Source: Roseicyclus sp.
Lineage (GTDB): Bacteria; Pseudomonadota; Alphaproteobacteria; Rhodobacterales; Rhodobacteraceae
DNA length: 64,000 bases
NCBI GenBank assembly: GCA_018401965.1
Contig: JAGYJU010000010.1
Location: 1 to 64,000, forward strand
Direction of reading: 5' to 3'
The position numbers and the translations under genes were made by a program. Position 1 is the stretch's first letter. Each line of letters starts with the position of its first letter. Below the pieces are notes generated by a model that was not told where the DNA came from, did no database searches, and saw nothing but the letters and a program-made list of their open reading frames with translations. Positions 27,061 to 37,430 of this stretch are shown in pieces.

Positions 27061-27074
27061 TTGGATTATTCTCC

Positions 27075-27617
27075 TCAGATTTGTCTCGGGGTTAACACGT
27101 TGCGGGCCAGCCGCGCGAGGGCCTGTTTCAGCCCTTCGTCCTGCACGGCGTCGATCCCTTCCATTGCACGGGCCAGCCGCACCGGGTCGGGGGGCGCGGG
27201 CGGCGCGGGTTTGGGCGTGCGAAAGGCGACCTGGCCTTCGGCAAAGCCGGTGGGCGCGGTCTGGGTGATGTGCACATGGGCCACGGCACGGTAGCCATAG
27301 GTGGCGTTGACCCGTTCCATGATCCGGTCTTTCTGCATGTCCAGCACGGGCGCATTGGCGCCGGTCGTCAGCAAGACCAGCGTGCCGCCAAAGCCCCGGC
27401 CATAGGTGATCTTGACCGGGCGCGCGATGGCGGCCACGTCGTCGCCCACGATCTCGGGCCAATGGGTCAAGAGCTTCGTATCGGCAAAGCCCCGCTTTTC
27501 GGCTGGCGCCTTGATCGCGCCCGCCAAAAGCGCGCCGGCGCTTTCGAACCCGCGCTTGCGGCGCTTGGGCGGCTCTGCCCGGGCCGGGGGCTTGGCGGCG
27601 GTGGGTTTGCGCGGCAT
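27075..27617 (-). CDS. DUF721 (DciA-like) protein
   Basis: This 180-aa protein contains the DUF721 domain (GALLAGAIKAPAEKRGFAD, HWPEIVGDDVAAIARPVKI, GTLVLLTTGANAPVLDMQKD). DciA proteins load the DnaB helicase where DnaC is absent. This family member has a basic N-terminus and a Pro-rich linker. The ATG at 27617 follows CAGGAAAG; a longer reading from 27671 is possible. It is divergent from mutY, a conserved arrangement in related bacteria. Confidence 0.85.
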   Translation of the reverse strand: MPRKPTAAKPPARAEPPKRRKRGFESAGALLAGAIKAPAEKRGFADTKLLTHWPEIVGDDVAAIARPVKITYGRGFGGTLVLLTTGANAPVLDMQKDRIMERVNATYGYRAVAHVHITQTAPTGFAEGQVAFRTPKPAPPAPPDPVRLARAMEGIDAVQDEGLKQALARLARNVLTPRQI

Positions 27618-27699
27618 GGGTTGCTTTCCTGTTGTCTCGGGCACTCTATGCCGTAACGCGATGCTAACCAATAACAGGCGATGAGGGGGCAGATAAACC

Positions 27700-28769
27700 T
27701 TGCGTGACGGGTTTTCCCACGATGCGGTCGGCGCGGCGCTTTTGCCGTGGTATGATCGCCACGCCCGCGCGCTGCCGTGGCGGGTTGGGCCAGAGGCTTT
27801 GGCGATGGGCGACCGCCCCGACCCCTACCGGGTCTGGCTGTCGGAAATCATGTTGCAGCAAACCACCGTTGCCGCCGTGCGCGACTATTTCCACCGTTTT
27901 ACGGCACGTTGGCCCACGGTCGGCGCGCTGGCCGCAGCAGAAGATGCGGCGGTCATGGGCGAATGGGCGGGCCTTGGGTATTACGCCCGCGCGCGCAACC
28001 TGTTGAAATGCGCCCGCGTCGTGGCCGATCGGTATGGCGGCGTCTTTCCCGACACCGAGGCCGGGCTGCGCGATCTGCCGGGCATCGGCCCTATACCGCG
28101 GCCGCCGTTGCCGCGATTGCCTTTGACCGGCCCGCCGCCGTGATGGATGGCAATGTGGAACGGGTTCTGGCGCGGCTGTTTGCGGTGCAAACGCCGCTTC
28201 CCGCCGCCAAGCCGGAGCTGAAGGCCCTGGCCGAGGCATTGACCCCGAAGGCGCGGCCCGGCTGCTACGCGCAGGCGGTGATGGATCTGGGCGCCACCGT
28301 CTGCACCCCGCGGTCGCCCGCCTGTGGCATCTGCCCGCTGATGACGATGTGCCGGGCGCGCGCGCAAGGCATCGCGGCGGACTTGCCGCGCAAACTGCCC
28401 AAACAGGCCAAGCCGGTGCGGCAGGGCACCGTCTACCTGGTGCGCCGGGCCGATGGCGCCATGTTGTTGGAAACCCGCCCAGATCACGGGCTTTTGGGGG
28501 GCATGTTGGGCTGGCCCGGCACGCAATGGGCCGAAACCGCGCCACAGCCCGCGCCGCCGCTGCAGGCCGATTGGCATGATCCGGGGTTGGAGGTGCGCCA
28601 CACCTTCACCCATTTCCACCTGACGCTGCGGGTGCTTCTGGCCGATGTGGGCCTTGATGCGACACCCGATCGCGGCATGTTTCACCCCCGCGCCCTATTT
28701 CGGCCCGCAAGCCTGCCTACGGTGATGCGCAAGGCCTGGGATATCGCGCAAGGCGCCTGGCCCCTGTGA
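27700..28769 (+). pseudogene. mutY: A/G-specific adenine glycosylase with a frameshift
   Basis: MutY removes adenine mispaired with 8-oxoguanine. The first frame (TTG start) encodes the HhH-GPD core to LPGIGP, including WLSEIMLQQTTV with the catalytic region. The second frame resumes at YTAAAVAAIAFDRP. It has the 4Fe-4S cysteines (CTPRSPACGICPLMTMC) and the NUDIX-like C-terminal domain to the end. One C appears missing from a CCC run at 28089-28091. As written, the protein stops after 147 residues and lacks the cluster. Restoring one base gives a normal ~355-aa enzyme. Confidence 0.9.
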
Positions 28770-28790
28770 TTGACCGAATGATTGACCGAA
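28767..28790 (+). repeat. Two tandem copies of a 12-bp unit
   Basis: TGATTGACCGAA occurs twice in direct succession; the first copy includes the mutY stop codon. It is probably a simple slippage duplication. Confidence 0.6.
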
Positions 28791-28819
28791 CCGGGGTCCG
28801 CGCCCCATGTCTGGGCTTA

Positions 28820-29750
28820 GAGCCCGATTTAAAAGTAGTTGAGTGAGTTCAGCAGGTTGTGTTTCTGTTCGGTTATGAAGCTGAACGGAGACCCCAATGG
28901 CCTGGACCGAACTCACCCGTCGCCAACATGACCGAAAAGGCGGCAGATACGCAAGCGATATGACTGACGCAGAATGGTCGTTGATAGCGCCTTTGATGCC
29001 GCCACCCAAGACAACCGGCAGACCACGCACGACAGATTTGCGCGACGTCTTCGACGCAATCCTCTACATCGCAACGACCGGATGCCAGTGGCGCATGTTG
29101 CCCAACGACTTTCCGCCGGTGTCGACGGTGCGGGGTTATTTCTACACGTGGCGTGATAACGGCTTGCTTGATGATATGAACCGCCAGCTGGTCGAAGCCG
29201 CGCGATTGGCTGAGGGCCGTAAAGCCCAGCCAACAGCCGGGGTTATCGATAGCCAGAGTGTGAAAACCACTGAAAGTGGAGGGGTTAGCGGCTATGATGC
29301 AGGCAAAAAGATCAAGGGCCGCAAGCGCCACATCGTAACCGACACGGTAGGATTACTGCTGAGCTTGGTGGTCCATAGCGCCGGAATTCAGGATCGGGAT
29401 GGCGCGCCGGATGTGTTGAAAGCTATCGCCGCACGCTACCCATCATTGCGGCACGTATTCGCTGACGGCGGGTATGCAGGGCCCAAGCTACGGGATGCGC
29501 TAAAAGCCCTCGGCCGATGGACCGTCCAGATCGTCAAGCGCTCCGACACCGCGGAGGGCTTTGAAGTGCTGCCACGACGGTGGGTCGTCGAGCGCACCTT
29601 TGCTTGGCTGAACCGATGTCGGCGCCTGTCGAAAGACTGGGAGAAATCCATCGCAAGCGCAGAAGCTTGGATCCTCATCGCACACATTAGACGTGTAACG
29701 CGGCATCTCGCAAGGAACTGAAATACAATGAAGAGTTTTGAATCCGACTC
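28820..29750 (+). mobile_element. IS5-family insertion sequence, complete, with TTA duplication
   Basis: The 931-bp element is bounded by 17-bp imperfect inverted repeats (left GAGCCCGATTTAAAAGT, right complement GAGTCGGATTCAAAACT; 13 of 17 match). It is flanked by the direct repeat TTA at 28817-28819 and 29751-29753, a target duplication of the size expected for the IS1031 group of IS5. One transposase gene is present. It lies between mutY and alkB. Confidence 0.88.
28897..29721 (+). CDS. IS5-family transposase
   Basis: This 274-aa single-frame DDE transposase has an N-terminal DUF4096-like region (YASDMTDAEWSLIAPLMPPP). Catalytic residues lie in GVIDSQSVKTTESGG (Asp), HVFADGGYAGPK (Asp) and RWVVERTFAWLNRCRRLSKD (Glu with the Y/R-x-x-K signature). 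All catalytic positions are present and the terminal repeats are intact, so the element may be active. The ATG follows GGAGACCCCA. Confidence 0.93.
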   Translation: MAWTELTRRQHDRKGGRYASDMTDAEWSLIAPLMPPPKTTGRPRTTDLRDVFDAILYIATTGCQWRMLPNDFPPVSTVRGYFYTWRDNGLLDDMNRQLVEAARLAEGRKAQPTAGVIDSQSVKTTESGGVSGYDAGKKIKGRKRHIVTDTVGLLLSLVVHSAGIQDRDGAPDVLKAIAARYPSLRHVFADGGYAGPKLRDALKALGRWTVQIVKRSDTAEGFEVLPRRWVVERTFAWLNRCRRLSKDWEKSIASAEAWILIAHIRRVTRHLARN

Positions 29751-29783
29751 TTAGAGTGCCCGTAACCAGTGACTGACCGTATC

Positions 29784-30914
29784 ATGACCCCGGCCCCCCT
29801 GACCCGCATCACCCGCGCGCTGCCCTTTTGGCTGTCGCTGGGGCTGTTCCCGCTGATCGCGTTGGTCGCGTGGCAGGGCGGGTGGTGGTTGGTGCTGATG
29901 CCGCTGGCGACATGGTGGTTGTTCACGGCGCTGGATGCGGTGCTGGGGCTGAACCTTGACAACGCAGACCCCGCGACGCCCGAGGCCGACCTGTCGTGGT
30001 ATCGGCTGGTGACGCTGGTCTGGTTCCCGCTGCAAGTCGTGACGATCTTTGGCCTGATCTGGTATGCCACCCGCGCCGATCACATGGGCATGGGGGAAAA
30101 ATTCGGGCTGTTCTTCGGCGTCGGGATCATGTCGGGCACCATCGGGATCAATTATGCCCATGAAATGATGCATCAGAAAAACCGGCTGGAACGCGCGCTT
30201 GCCGATCTGTTGCTGGCCTGCGTGTTGTATTCGCATTTCCGGTCGGAACATCTCTTGGTGCATCACCGCTATGTGGGCACCGCCCGCGACCCCGTCACGG
30301 CGCGCTACAACGAGGGGTTTCACCGGTTCTTTCCCCGCGTCTTGCGCCAAAGCCTGGTCAGCGCCTTTCGGGCCGAGGCCGCGATGCTGGCGCGCCGGGG
30401 CAAGGCCTGGTCCGATCCGGCCAACCCGTTCTGGCGCTACGCGGCGTTGCAGGGCGCTTGCCTTGTGCTGGCCTATGGTCTTGGCGGCGGCATGGGCCTG
30501 GGCCTGTTCCTGTTCCAGGCCGGCGTGGCCATCTGGCAGCTGGAACTGACCAATTACGTCGAACATTACGGGCTGACCCGCAGGCATCTGGGCGAGGGCA
30601 AATACGAACATGTCCTGCCGCGCCATTCATGGAACGCGGCGCACAAGGCTTCGAACTGGTTGTTGATCAACCTGCAACGCCATTCTGATCATCATCACAA
30701 GCCCGACCGGCGGTTCCCGCTGTTGCAAACCCATGCGGGCGATGATGCGCCGCAACTGCCCTTTGGTTATCCGGTGATGACGATGGTGGCCATGATCCCG
30801 CCCCTGTGGCGGCGGGTGATGAACCCGCGCGTCAAGGCGTGGCGGCGGCAGCATTACCCCGACATCACCGACTGGACGCCCTACACCACGGGCGCGCACC
30901 CTTTGCCGCGATGA
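29784..30914 (+). CDS. alkB: Alkane 1-monooxygenase (AlkB-type)
   Basis: This 376-aa integral membrane non-haem diiron hydroxylase oxidises medium-chain alkanes or related chains at the terminal carbon. Histidine boxes are present: HEMMHQ (about residue 131), HLLVHHR (about 162) and LQRHSDHHH (about 301), plus the AlkB signature NYVEHYGL. Six hydrophobic segments lie in the N-terminal and middle parts. A GTG five codons upstream (29769) is an alternative start. The IS5 element ends only 33 bases before the ATG, so the native promoter is probably separated from the gene. A rubredoxin partner is not in this window. Confidence 0.93.
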   Translation: MTPAPLTRITRALPFWLSLGLFPLIALVAWQGGWWLVLMPLATWWLFTALDAVLGLNLDNADPATPEADLSWYRLVTLVWFPLQVVTIFGLIWYATRADHMGMGEKFGLFFGVGIMSGTIGINYAHEMMHQKNRLERALADLLLACVLYSHFRSEHLLVHHRYVGTARDPVTARYNEGFHRFFPRVLRQSLVSAFRAEAAMLARRGKAWSDPANPFWRYAALQGACLVLAYGLGGGMGLGLFLFQAGVAIWQLELTNYVEHYGLTRRHLGEGKYEHVLPRHSWNAAHKASNWLLINLQRHSDHHHKPDRRFPLLQTHAGDDAPQLPFGYPVMTMVAMIPPLWRRVMNPRVKAWRRQHYPDITDWTPYTTGAHPLPR

Positions 30915-30941
30915 TGCGAGGGGGCGCGCGGTGCCGCCGCG

Positions 30942-31520
30942 TCAGGCGCGGCCCGCCTGTGACGACAGGGTCAGGGGCGATACGCCAAGCGCCGCAAGAG
31001 CCGCGACCCATTTACCCTCCATCGGGGTGGCAAAGACCAGCTCGGCCGTGGCATCGACCGTAAGCCAGCCGTTTTGCGCGATCTCCTGTTCCAGCTGCCC
31101 CGGCCCCCAGCCGGCATAGCCAAGCGTCAACAGCGCCGCCGCAGGGCCGATGCCCCGCGCAAGGTCTTCCAGCACATCGACCGTGGCGGTCATGGCAAAG
31201 CGGGCATCGACATCCAGCCGGTCGTCAAGCGCACCGTGATATTCGGCGCTGTGCAGCACGAACCCGCGCCGCACCTCGACCGGCCCACCGTAACAAACCG
31301 CAAGCGCCGGTGTGGCCGGGCCTGGGTCGATCGACAGCTGTTCCAGCATCTCGGCAAGGCGGACGTCCTGCATCGGCTTGTTGATGATCAGGCCCATCGC
31401 CCCATCGGCGGAATGGGCACACAGGAACACGACACTGCCGTGGAACCGCGGATCGCCCATATCGGGCATCGCGATCAACAATTTGGCCGTCAGGTCTTCG
31501 CGGGGTGGGGTGCTGGTCAT
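30942..31520 (-). CDS. YqgE/AlgH family protein
   Basis: This 192-aa DUF179 protein has LTAKLLIAMPDMGDPRFHGSV at the N-terminus, AMGLIINKPM, and CYGGPVEVRRGFVLH in the centre. Members are widespread and the function is poorly defined; a regulatory role has been suggested for AlgH. It is divergent from the DsbD-domain gene (starts 132 bases apart) and converges on alkB. Confidence 0.9.
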   Translation of the reverse strand: MTSTPPREDLTAKLLIAMPDMGDPRFHGSVVFLCAHSADGAMGLIINKPMQDVRLAEMLEQLSIDPGPATPALAVCYGGPVEVRRGFVLHSAEYHGALDDRLDVDARFAMTATVDVLEDLARGIGPAAALLTLGYAGWGPGQLEQEIAQNGWLTVDATAELVFATPMEGKWVAALAALGVSPLTLSSQAGRA

Positions 31521-31652
31521 GCCAAGAGCATGGGGGTTCGGAGCCGCGCAATCAAGCTGGGCGATGGCACCTGCGGTATCGCGGCCACGCTGACGGCGGC
31601 GTCGCCAAAACGTGACTTTCCAAATCAGGCACAACTTCCTAGCTGCTAGGGC

Positions 31653-32477
31653 ATGACGTTTCGCATTCGCCCACTTCTCGCCGCCCTGATGGCCTGCATC
31701 GCACCGCTTGGCGCAATCCCCGCCACGGCCCAGCCCGAGGGGCAGCCGATCTCCGATGTCGTGCAGGTGACATTCCTGCCGGGGTGGCGGCTGCCCAATG
31801 GCAACCACATGGCGGGGGTGCGGATCGCGCTTGCGCCGGGGTGGAAAACCTATTGGCGCGCGCCGGGCGAAGGCGGCGTGCCGACCGAGATCAGGCTGTC
31901 CGGGGCGCAGGACATCACCGGCATGGCCATCCATTGGCCGCGCCCGGACGTGTTTTTCGCCAATGGCATGCGGTCCATCGGGTATCACGACACCGTGGTC
32001 CTGCCGCTGGAATTCAGCCTCAGCGATCATGGCCCGGTGCCGATCACCGGCTGGATCGACATGGGCGTGTGCCTCGATATCTGCATGCCGGTGACCATGG
32101 ACATTCGCGGCGTCTTGCCGGTGCAAACCGACCGGGTGCGCGAAATCGGACAGGCCCTGGCCGACCGGCCGCTGACCGCGCTCGAGGCAGGGGCGGGCCA
32201 CGCGACCTGTGCGGTGACCCCGATTGCGGATGGGATGCGCGTGACGGTTTCGGTGCCCTTGCCCACGACGGGCAATGACGAAACGCTGGTGCTGGAACAC
32301 AGCCGCCCCGATATCTGGGTGACCGAAGCCGTGACCCGGCGCCAGGGGGGGACGTTGCATGCGACGGCGGATATCCTGCCGCCGGATCGCGGGCCGTTCG
32401 GGTTGGTCCGGTCCGATCTGCGCATCACCGTGATCGGCAGCCAGATGGCGGTTGAACTGGACGGTTGCACCGGCTGA
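31653..32477 (+). CDS. DsbD-domain periplasmic protein (DsbD alpha-like)
   Basis: The 274-aa protein has a signal peptide (LLAALMACIAPLGAIPATA) followed by an immunoglobulin-like domain of the DsbD N-terminal type (LAPGWKTYWRAPGEGGVP, GWIDMGVCLDICMP). The two cysteines in VCLDIC could accept electrons from a transmembrane reductase, but no DsbD beta/gamma domains are attached. It probably has a role in periplasmic thiol metabolism, such as copper handling or cytochrome maturation. A third Cys pair (ATCAV, DGCTG) is near the C-terminus. Confidence 0.82.
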   Translation: MTFRIRPLLAALMACIAPLGAIPATAQPEGQPISDVVQVTFLPGWRLPNGNHMAGVRIALAPGWKTYWRAPGEGGVPTEIRLSGAQDITGMAIHWPRPDVFFANGMRSIGYHDTVVLPLEFSLSDHGPVPITGWIDMGVCLDICMPVTMDIRGVLPVQTDRVREIGQALADRPLTALEAGAGHATCAVTPIADGMRVTVSVPLPTTGNDETLVLEHSRPDIWVTEAVTRRQGGTLHATADILPPDRGPFGLVRSDLRITVIGSQMAVELDGCTG

Positions 32478-32492
32478 CGGGCGGTGCCCGCG

Positions 32493-35400
32493 TCAGGCCG
32501 GTTTACGCCGGACCATGCCAAGGACCGCACCAAGCGCGTAGGCCAGGGCACAGATCCCCGCCAGACCCACCGCGAAAACCACGAAGGCGGCCCCCATGCC
32601 TGTGCCAAACCCGGCGAAGGGACCGATCATCGCGCCCGTCGCCACCGTGCTGCCCATGGTGGCCGCGAACATGACAGCACCGGCCAGCGCCACCCCGCCC
32701 ACGCCAAGCGCCAAGGCCCGGCGGCGTGCCATGGCCCCAAGCGCCCGGCGCAGCGCGGTGACCTGGCGGCCGATATCTTGCTGCATCGCAAGAATGGCGG
32801 GCACGACCAAAAGCACGATCACCATCCCGAAGCCCAAGCCATAGACCAGCGTGATGACAGTGGGTTTCAGAAACTGCGCATCCTGGGACCGTTCATACAA
32901 AAGCGGTGCAAGGCCCAGAACCGTGGTCAGCGTGGTCAACAGCACGGGGCGCAGCCGGTCACAGGTGCCATCGATGATCGCGGGGATCAGGCCGCGCTCC
33001 TCGGCATATTCATCGATGGTCGTGACCAGAACGATGGAATCGTTGATGATGATGCCGGTCATCCCGATCAGGCCCACGACGGTGAACATCGACAGGGGCA
33101 CATCCCAGATCATGTGGCCCCAGATCGCGCCGACCAGGCCGAAGGGGATGATCGCCATCACCACCATGGGCCGGGTCCAGCTGGCGAAGATCCAGGCCAG
33201 GACAAGGTAGATGCCGACCAGGCACAATACAAAGCCCGTCAGCGCATCGCCCAAAAAGGCACGTTCCTGTTCGGCAAGGCCGGAGAGCCTTGTTGCGATG
33301 CCATGGCGTTCCTCGAGTGCGGGAATGAGGATGTCCTGCAGCTCGGTCATGATCTCGGCGGCGCGCGCCGGGTCGTCTTCGGACAGGTCGCCGGTGACGG
33401 AAATCAACCGCACGCCGTTTTCACGCTGGATCGACGAAAAGCCCTGCCGCGCGGTCACGGTCACGATATCGGCGAGCGGCACATATTGCCCGGACGCGGA
33501 CCGCAACAGCGTGCGGTCCAGGAAATCGGCGGTCAATTCGCCCTGGGGCAATTCCACCCGGATCGAGGCGGTGCGCGGCCCATCGGGGTAGGTCGCGGCC
33601 TCGATCCCGCCCAGGCGGTTGCGCAGCACCCGGCCAAGCGTGCCGATGTCGAACCCCAGCGCCTCGCCCTGCGGGGTCAAGGACAGGCTCAGTTCCTCGC
33701 GGTCATAGGCCATGCTGTCTTGCAGGCCCGACACCTCGGGAAAGCGCGCAAGCTGGGTTTGCAGCGACATGGCCGCGTCTTTCAGGGTTGCGGTATCGGC
33801 CCCGAACATCTGCACGTCGATGGCATCGCCGCCCGGCCCGCCGCGAAGCCGCGAAAGCTGACCACTTCCGTCATGGGAAGCTGGCGCACCTCGTCCTGCA
33901 GGTCGGCGACAAAGGCAAAGGCCGAATAGGGCCGCAGATCGGCATCGACCAGTTCGATGGCGATGGACCCGAGCAGGTCGGCATCCTTGTTGTCGACGCC
34001 GGCCAGGCCGGGGCCGGTGTTGCCGCCCACCTCTGCCAGCACGTAGACCAAGGGATTGACGCCATGGTCCGCCTCGTAGCGGGCAGCCACCGCCTCGGTC
34101 GCGCGCTGCATTTCGCGGACCATGGCAAGGCTGTCGTCGCGGCTAGCGCCATCGAGCATGGCGAAATTGCCGGTGACCGATGACAGTTCCGGCGCGTTGA
34201 AAAACCGCCATGTGACATCGCCCCGGATAAAGTTGGCGGCCTGTGTCGCCAACAGCAGGATCACGGCGGCCAGCACCGGGTAGCGCGCGACGACAACCGC
34301 CCGCATCAGGGGACGAAACAGGCGTTCCTTGGCCCAGTCAAAGCCCCGGTTCACCACCCGCGACGGCATGTCATACCAATGCACGCGTGCCGAATGCGCC
34401 AGCGCATGCGCCATGTGGTTGGGCAGGATCAGGAAACATTCCACGAGGCTGGCGATCAGCACCACGATCACGGTGAACGGAATATCCGCGATCAGGCTAC
34501 CAAAGCGCCCGCCGATGGCAGCCAGCGCCGCAAAGGCGAGGATTGTGGTGATCGTGGCCGAAAACACCGGTGCGGCCATCCGGCGGGCGGCGGTTTCAGC
34601 CGCCACCACCGGCGGCTCGCCCAGGTGGCGCGCGCGGTAATCAGCGTGTTCGCCCACGACGATGGCATCATCGACCACGATGCCGAGCGTGATGATCAGC
34701 GCGAAGAGCGAAATCATGTTGATCGTCAGACCCGCGACCCACATCAGCCCTATGGCGGCAATCATCGCAACGGGAATGCCAGCCGCCACCCAGAACGCCG
34801 TGCGCGCATTGAGGAACAGGAACAGCAGGCCCACCACCAGCAACAGCCCGGTCAGGGCATTGTCGAGCAGGATGTTCAAGCGGCCCGAAATCGCCTCGGC
34901 CTGGGTCCGGATCAGGTCCAGCGTGGTGCCGGCGGGCAGCGTGGCCTGCAAATCGGCGGCGACCTCTTCGACAAGGGCCTGGATGGCAAGCGCGTCACCA
35001 TCCTCGGACCGGTCGATGCGGATCGAGATGGCCGGTTGTTCGCCCACGAAATAGGCGCGGTCGCGGTCCGGGCCTTCGCTGCGCACAAGGGCCACGTCAC
35101 CGATGGTCAGCGCCGAACCATCGTCATTCGTGCGCAAGGTCAGCGCCGCGATCTCGGCCGCGCTGCGCTGTGCCTGTCCGGTGCGGATGCGGGCATTGGC
35201 CCCGTCCACGTCGCCCGCCGGGGCGGATGCGGCGGCGGCGGCGATCACCGTGGCGATCTCGGCCATCGATACGTCATGGCGGATCAGCGAGGCGGATGGC
35301 ACCTCGACCACGGTTTGCGGCGCGGCGACACCGCGGATGGTGGCCCGCGTCACGCCGACCGCGAACAGCCGGGCGGTGAATTCATCGGCGAACCGGCCCA

Positions 35401-35872
35401 GCTGATCGGGCGCGACCGGCCCGGTGATCACCACGTCGGTCACGCGGTCAGACCATGACCCGCGCCGGATTTCGGGGTCTTCGGCATCTTCGGGCAGGTC
35501 GGTCACGGCATCCAGCGCCGCCTGCACCTCATCGGCGGCGCGCGCCATGTCCCAGCCGGGGTCGAATTCCAGCGACAGGGTGGCGCGACCTTCGCGGCTT
35601 GTCGCCTCTGACCCGGCGACGCCCGGCACGGCCAGCAACACCGGTTCCAGCACGGCGACGATGCCGTCATCGACGTCTTCGGCCCCGGCCCCGTCCCAGG
35701 CGATGACGATGGTCACATCATCCGAGATGATATCAGGAAAGAACTGGGCCCGCATCTGCGGGATCGCGGCCAAGCCACCCACGACCATCATGACCAGCAA
35801 CAGGTTGGCGGCCGTGCGGTGGCGGGTGAAATAGCTCAGGATACCGGCACCGCCGGGCGGCAGGCTGCGCAT
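32493..35872 (-). pseudogene. RND-family efflux permease (AcrB-type) with a frameshift
   Basis: The two frames together encode about 1,125 residues of a resistance-nodulation-division transporter. There is an N-terminal TM (NLLLVMMVVGGLAAIP), a periplasmic domain, and the TM4 region with the proton-relay aspartates (LGIVVDDAIVVGEHADY). The second half has LIGMTGIIINDSIVLV. Near 33828-33838 one G/C appears to be missing: FAAGRAAMPSTC ends in a stop, where FAAG-GGDAID is expected before VQMFGADTATL. It follows its membrane fusion protein gene by two bases. With the base restored the pump would be complete. Confidence 0.9.
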
Positions 35873-35874
35873 GG

Positions 35875-37335
35875 TCAGCTTCCCATCCGGCTTTCAAGGC
35901 GGGTGACCATCTGGGCGGGCACCTGCGGTTGGTTGAGCTGGTCCAGCATCCGGTCGCGCACATCGGCGGGGATAAAGCCGTTGGTTTGCACGAAAGCGAT
36001 CAAGCGGGCGCGGCGTTCGGGATCGAGCGTGATGGTTTCAGGGACGGCGGACAGGTCATTGGCGGCGGTCGGTCGCACCGGGTTCACCCGGATCCCAGCC
36101 CCCAGAACCGGCGTTCGGGCCAGAACAACCTCTCGCCCCTCGACGCCGGGGGCGCGGATCAGCACATCATCACCTTGGCGACGCAAGAGATCGACCGCCA
36201 CCGCTTCCAGCCGATCCTCTTCGCCCAGAACAAGAATTTGCCCATCCGATCCAAGCGCCGTCGCGGGCAGGCGCGCGACATCATCCAGAGCCGGTTCCTG
36301 CACCTCGACCCGGACGAAATCGCCCACCCGCAGCGCCCCCGGCGCGGTGATCGCGGCAAACAGCAACCGGCCCGATTGCCCCGGTTCGACCGATCCGCTT
36401 TCGCGGGTCAAAACGGCCTCGGCAGTCAGATCAAGGCCGAACACGTCAAGCACCACCGAAACCTGCGCCGGTGGCAACGCGCCGCCCGCGCCGATAAGTT
36501 GCGCATATTGCGCGGTCGAAATGCGGAACGCGACCTCGAGCGCATCCGGATCGATCAGGCGGGCAATCTGTTCATTGCGATTGACAAGCCGGCCTGAAAC
36601 CACCGTCACCTCGGACAGGACGCCGTCGAATTCGGCGCGCAAGTCGGTGCGCGCCAGCCGCCGGTCCGCTTCGGCCAGGGCGATACGGCGGCGATCCAGC
36701 GCGGTCTGCGATTGCGCCACCCGCGCCTCGGCCTGCGCCAAGGCCTGGCGGCGCGACAACACCGCTTGGTCGGCGCTGGCGGCGGCCAGTTCGGCGGTTT
36801 CCACGGCGGCGGCGCTGCCCACGCCCCGGCCCAGCAGGTCGCGCTGGCGATCCAGCGCGCGCTGGCGCAAATCGCCCTGCGCCTGGGCGGCTGCCACGTC
36901 ATCGCGCGCCAAGAGCAGCGCCTGTGCCGCTTCGGCCAGTTCGTTTTCGGCGTCGCGCAGATCGGCGGCCGCCGTGTCGCGGGCCGATTGCGCCTCGGCG
37001 GGGTCGATCCGCATCAGGATTTGCCCGGCGCGCACCGCGCCGCCTTCCTCGAATCCCTCGGCCAGTTCGATCACCGTGCCCTCCGTGGGGGCGCGCAGTT
37101 CCAGCGTGCGGCGCGACCGCACTTCGCCAAAGGCGGTCAGAACCGGCACCTCGCGGCCCATGACAAGGGGCGCAACCTCGGCAGAAAAGACCCGTTCGCG
37201 CGGCGGCGGCGCGGCCCCGTCGTCGGCCCATCGCGCTTGCAGCGCGCCGTAGACGGTCTGCCCTGCCAGTGCCAGCAGACCCAGGGTCAATCCCATCAGG
37301 AACAGCCCGACAAGGGCGCGGCGGAAAAAACGCAT
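35875..37335 (-). CDS. RND efflux periplasmic adaptor (HlyD/MFP family)
   Basis: The 486-aa protein has an N-terminal membrane anchor (ALVGLFLMGLTLGLLALAG) and a lipoyl/barrel-sandwich region (LELRAPTEGTVIELAEGFEEG). A long coiled-coil hairpin follows, rich in Ala, Glu, Gln and Arg (residues ~110-220), then LRAEFDGVLSEVTVVSGRLV and a beta-barrel domain. It connects the inner-membrane pump to an outer-membrane channel that is not encoded nearby. It lies directly upstream of the permease gene in the same operon. Confidence 0.9.
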   Translation of the reverse strand: MRFFRRALVGLFLMGLTLGLLALAGQTVYGALQARWADDGAAPPPRERVFSAEVAPLVMGREVPVLTAFGEVRSRRTLELRAPTEGTVIELAEGFEEGGAVRAGQILMRIDPAEAQSARDTAAADLRDAENELAEAAQALLLARDDVAAAQAQGDLRQRALDRQRDLLGRGVGSAAAVETAELAAASADQAVLSRRQALAQAEARVAQSQTALDRRRIALAEADRRLARTDLRAEFDGVLSEVTVVSGRLVNRNEQIARLIDPDALEVAFRISTAQYAQLIGAGGALPPAQVSVVLDVFGLDLTAEAVLTRESGSVEPGQSGRLLFAAITAPGALRVGDFVRVEVQEPALDDVARLPATALGSDGQILVLGEEDRLEAVAVDLLRRQGDDVLIRAPGVEGREVVLARTPVLGAGIRVNPVRPTAANDLSAVPETITLDPERRARLIAFVQTNGFIPADVRDRMLDQLNQPQVPAQMVTRLESRMGS

Positions 37336-37430
37336 GGGACTACGGGCCTTTCAAGACGACAGGCAAGAGATAGGCGCGCATGCGCCAATGACAAAGTGAC
37401 CATGTCACACGGCTTGCACGCGGGCGGTGA

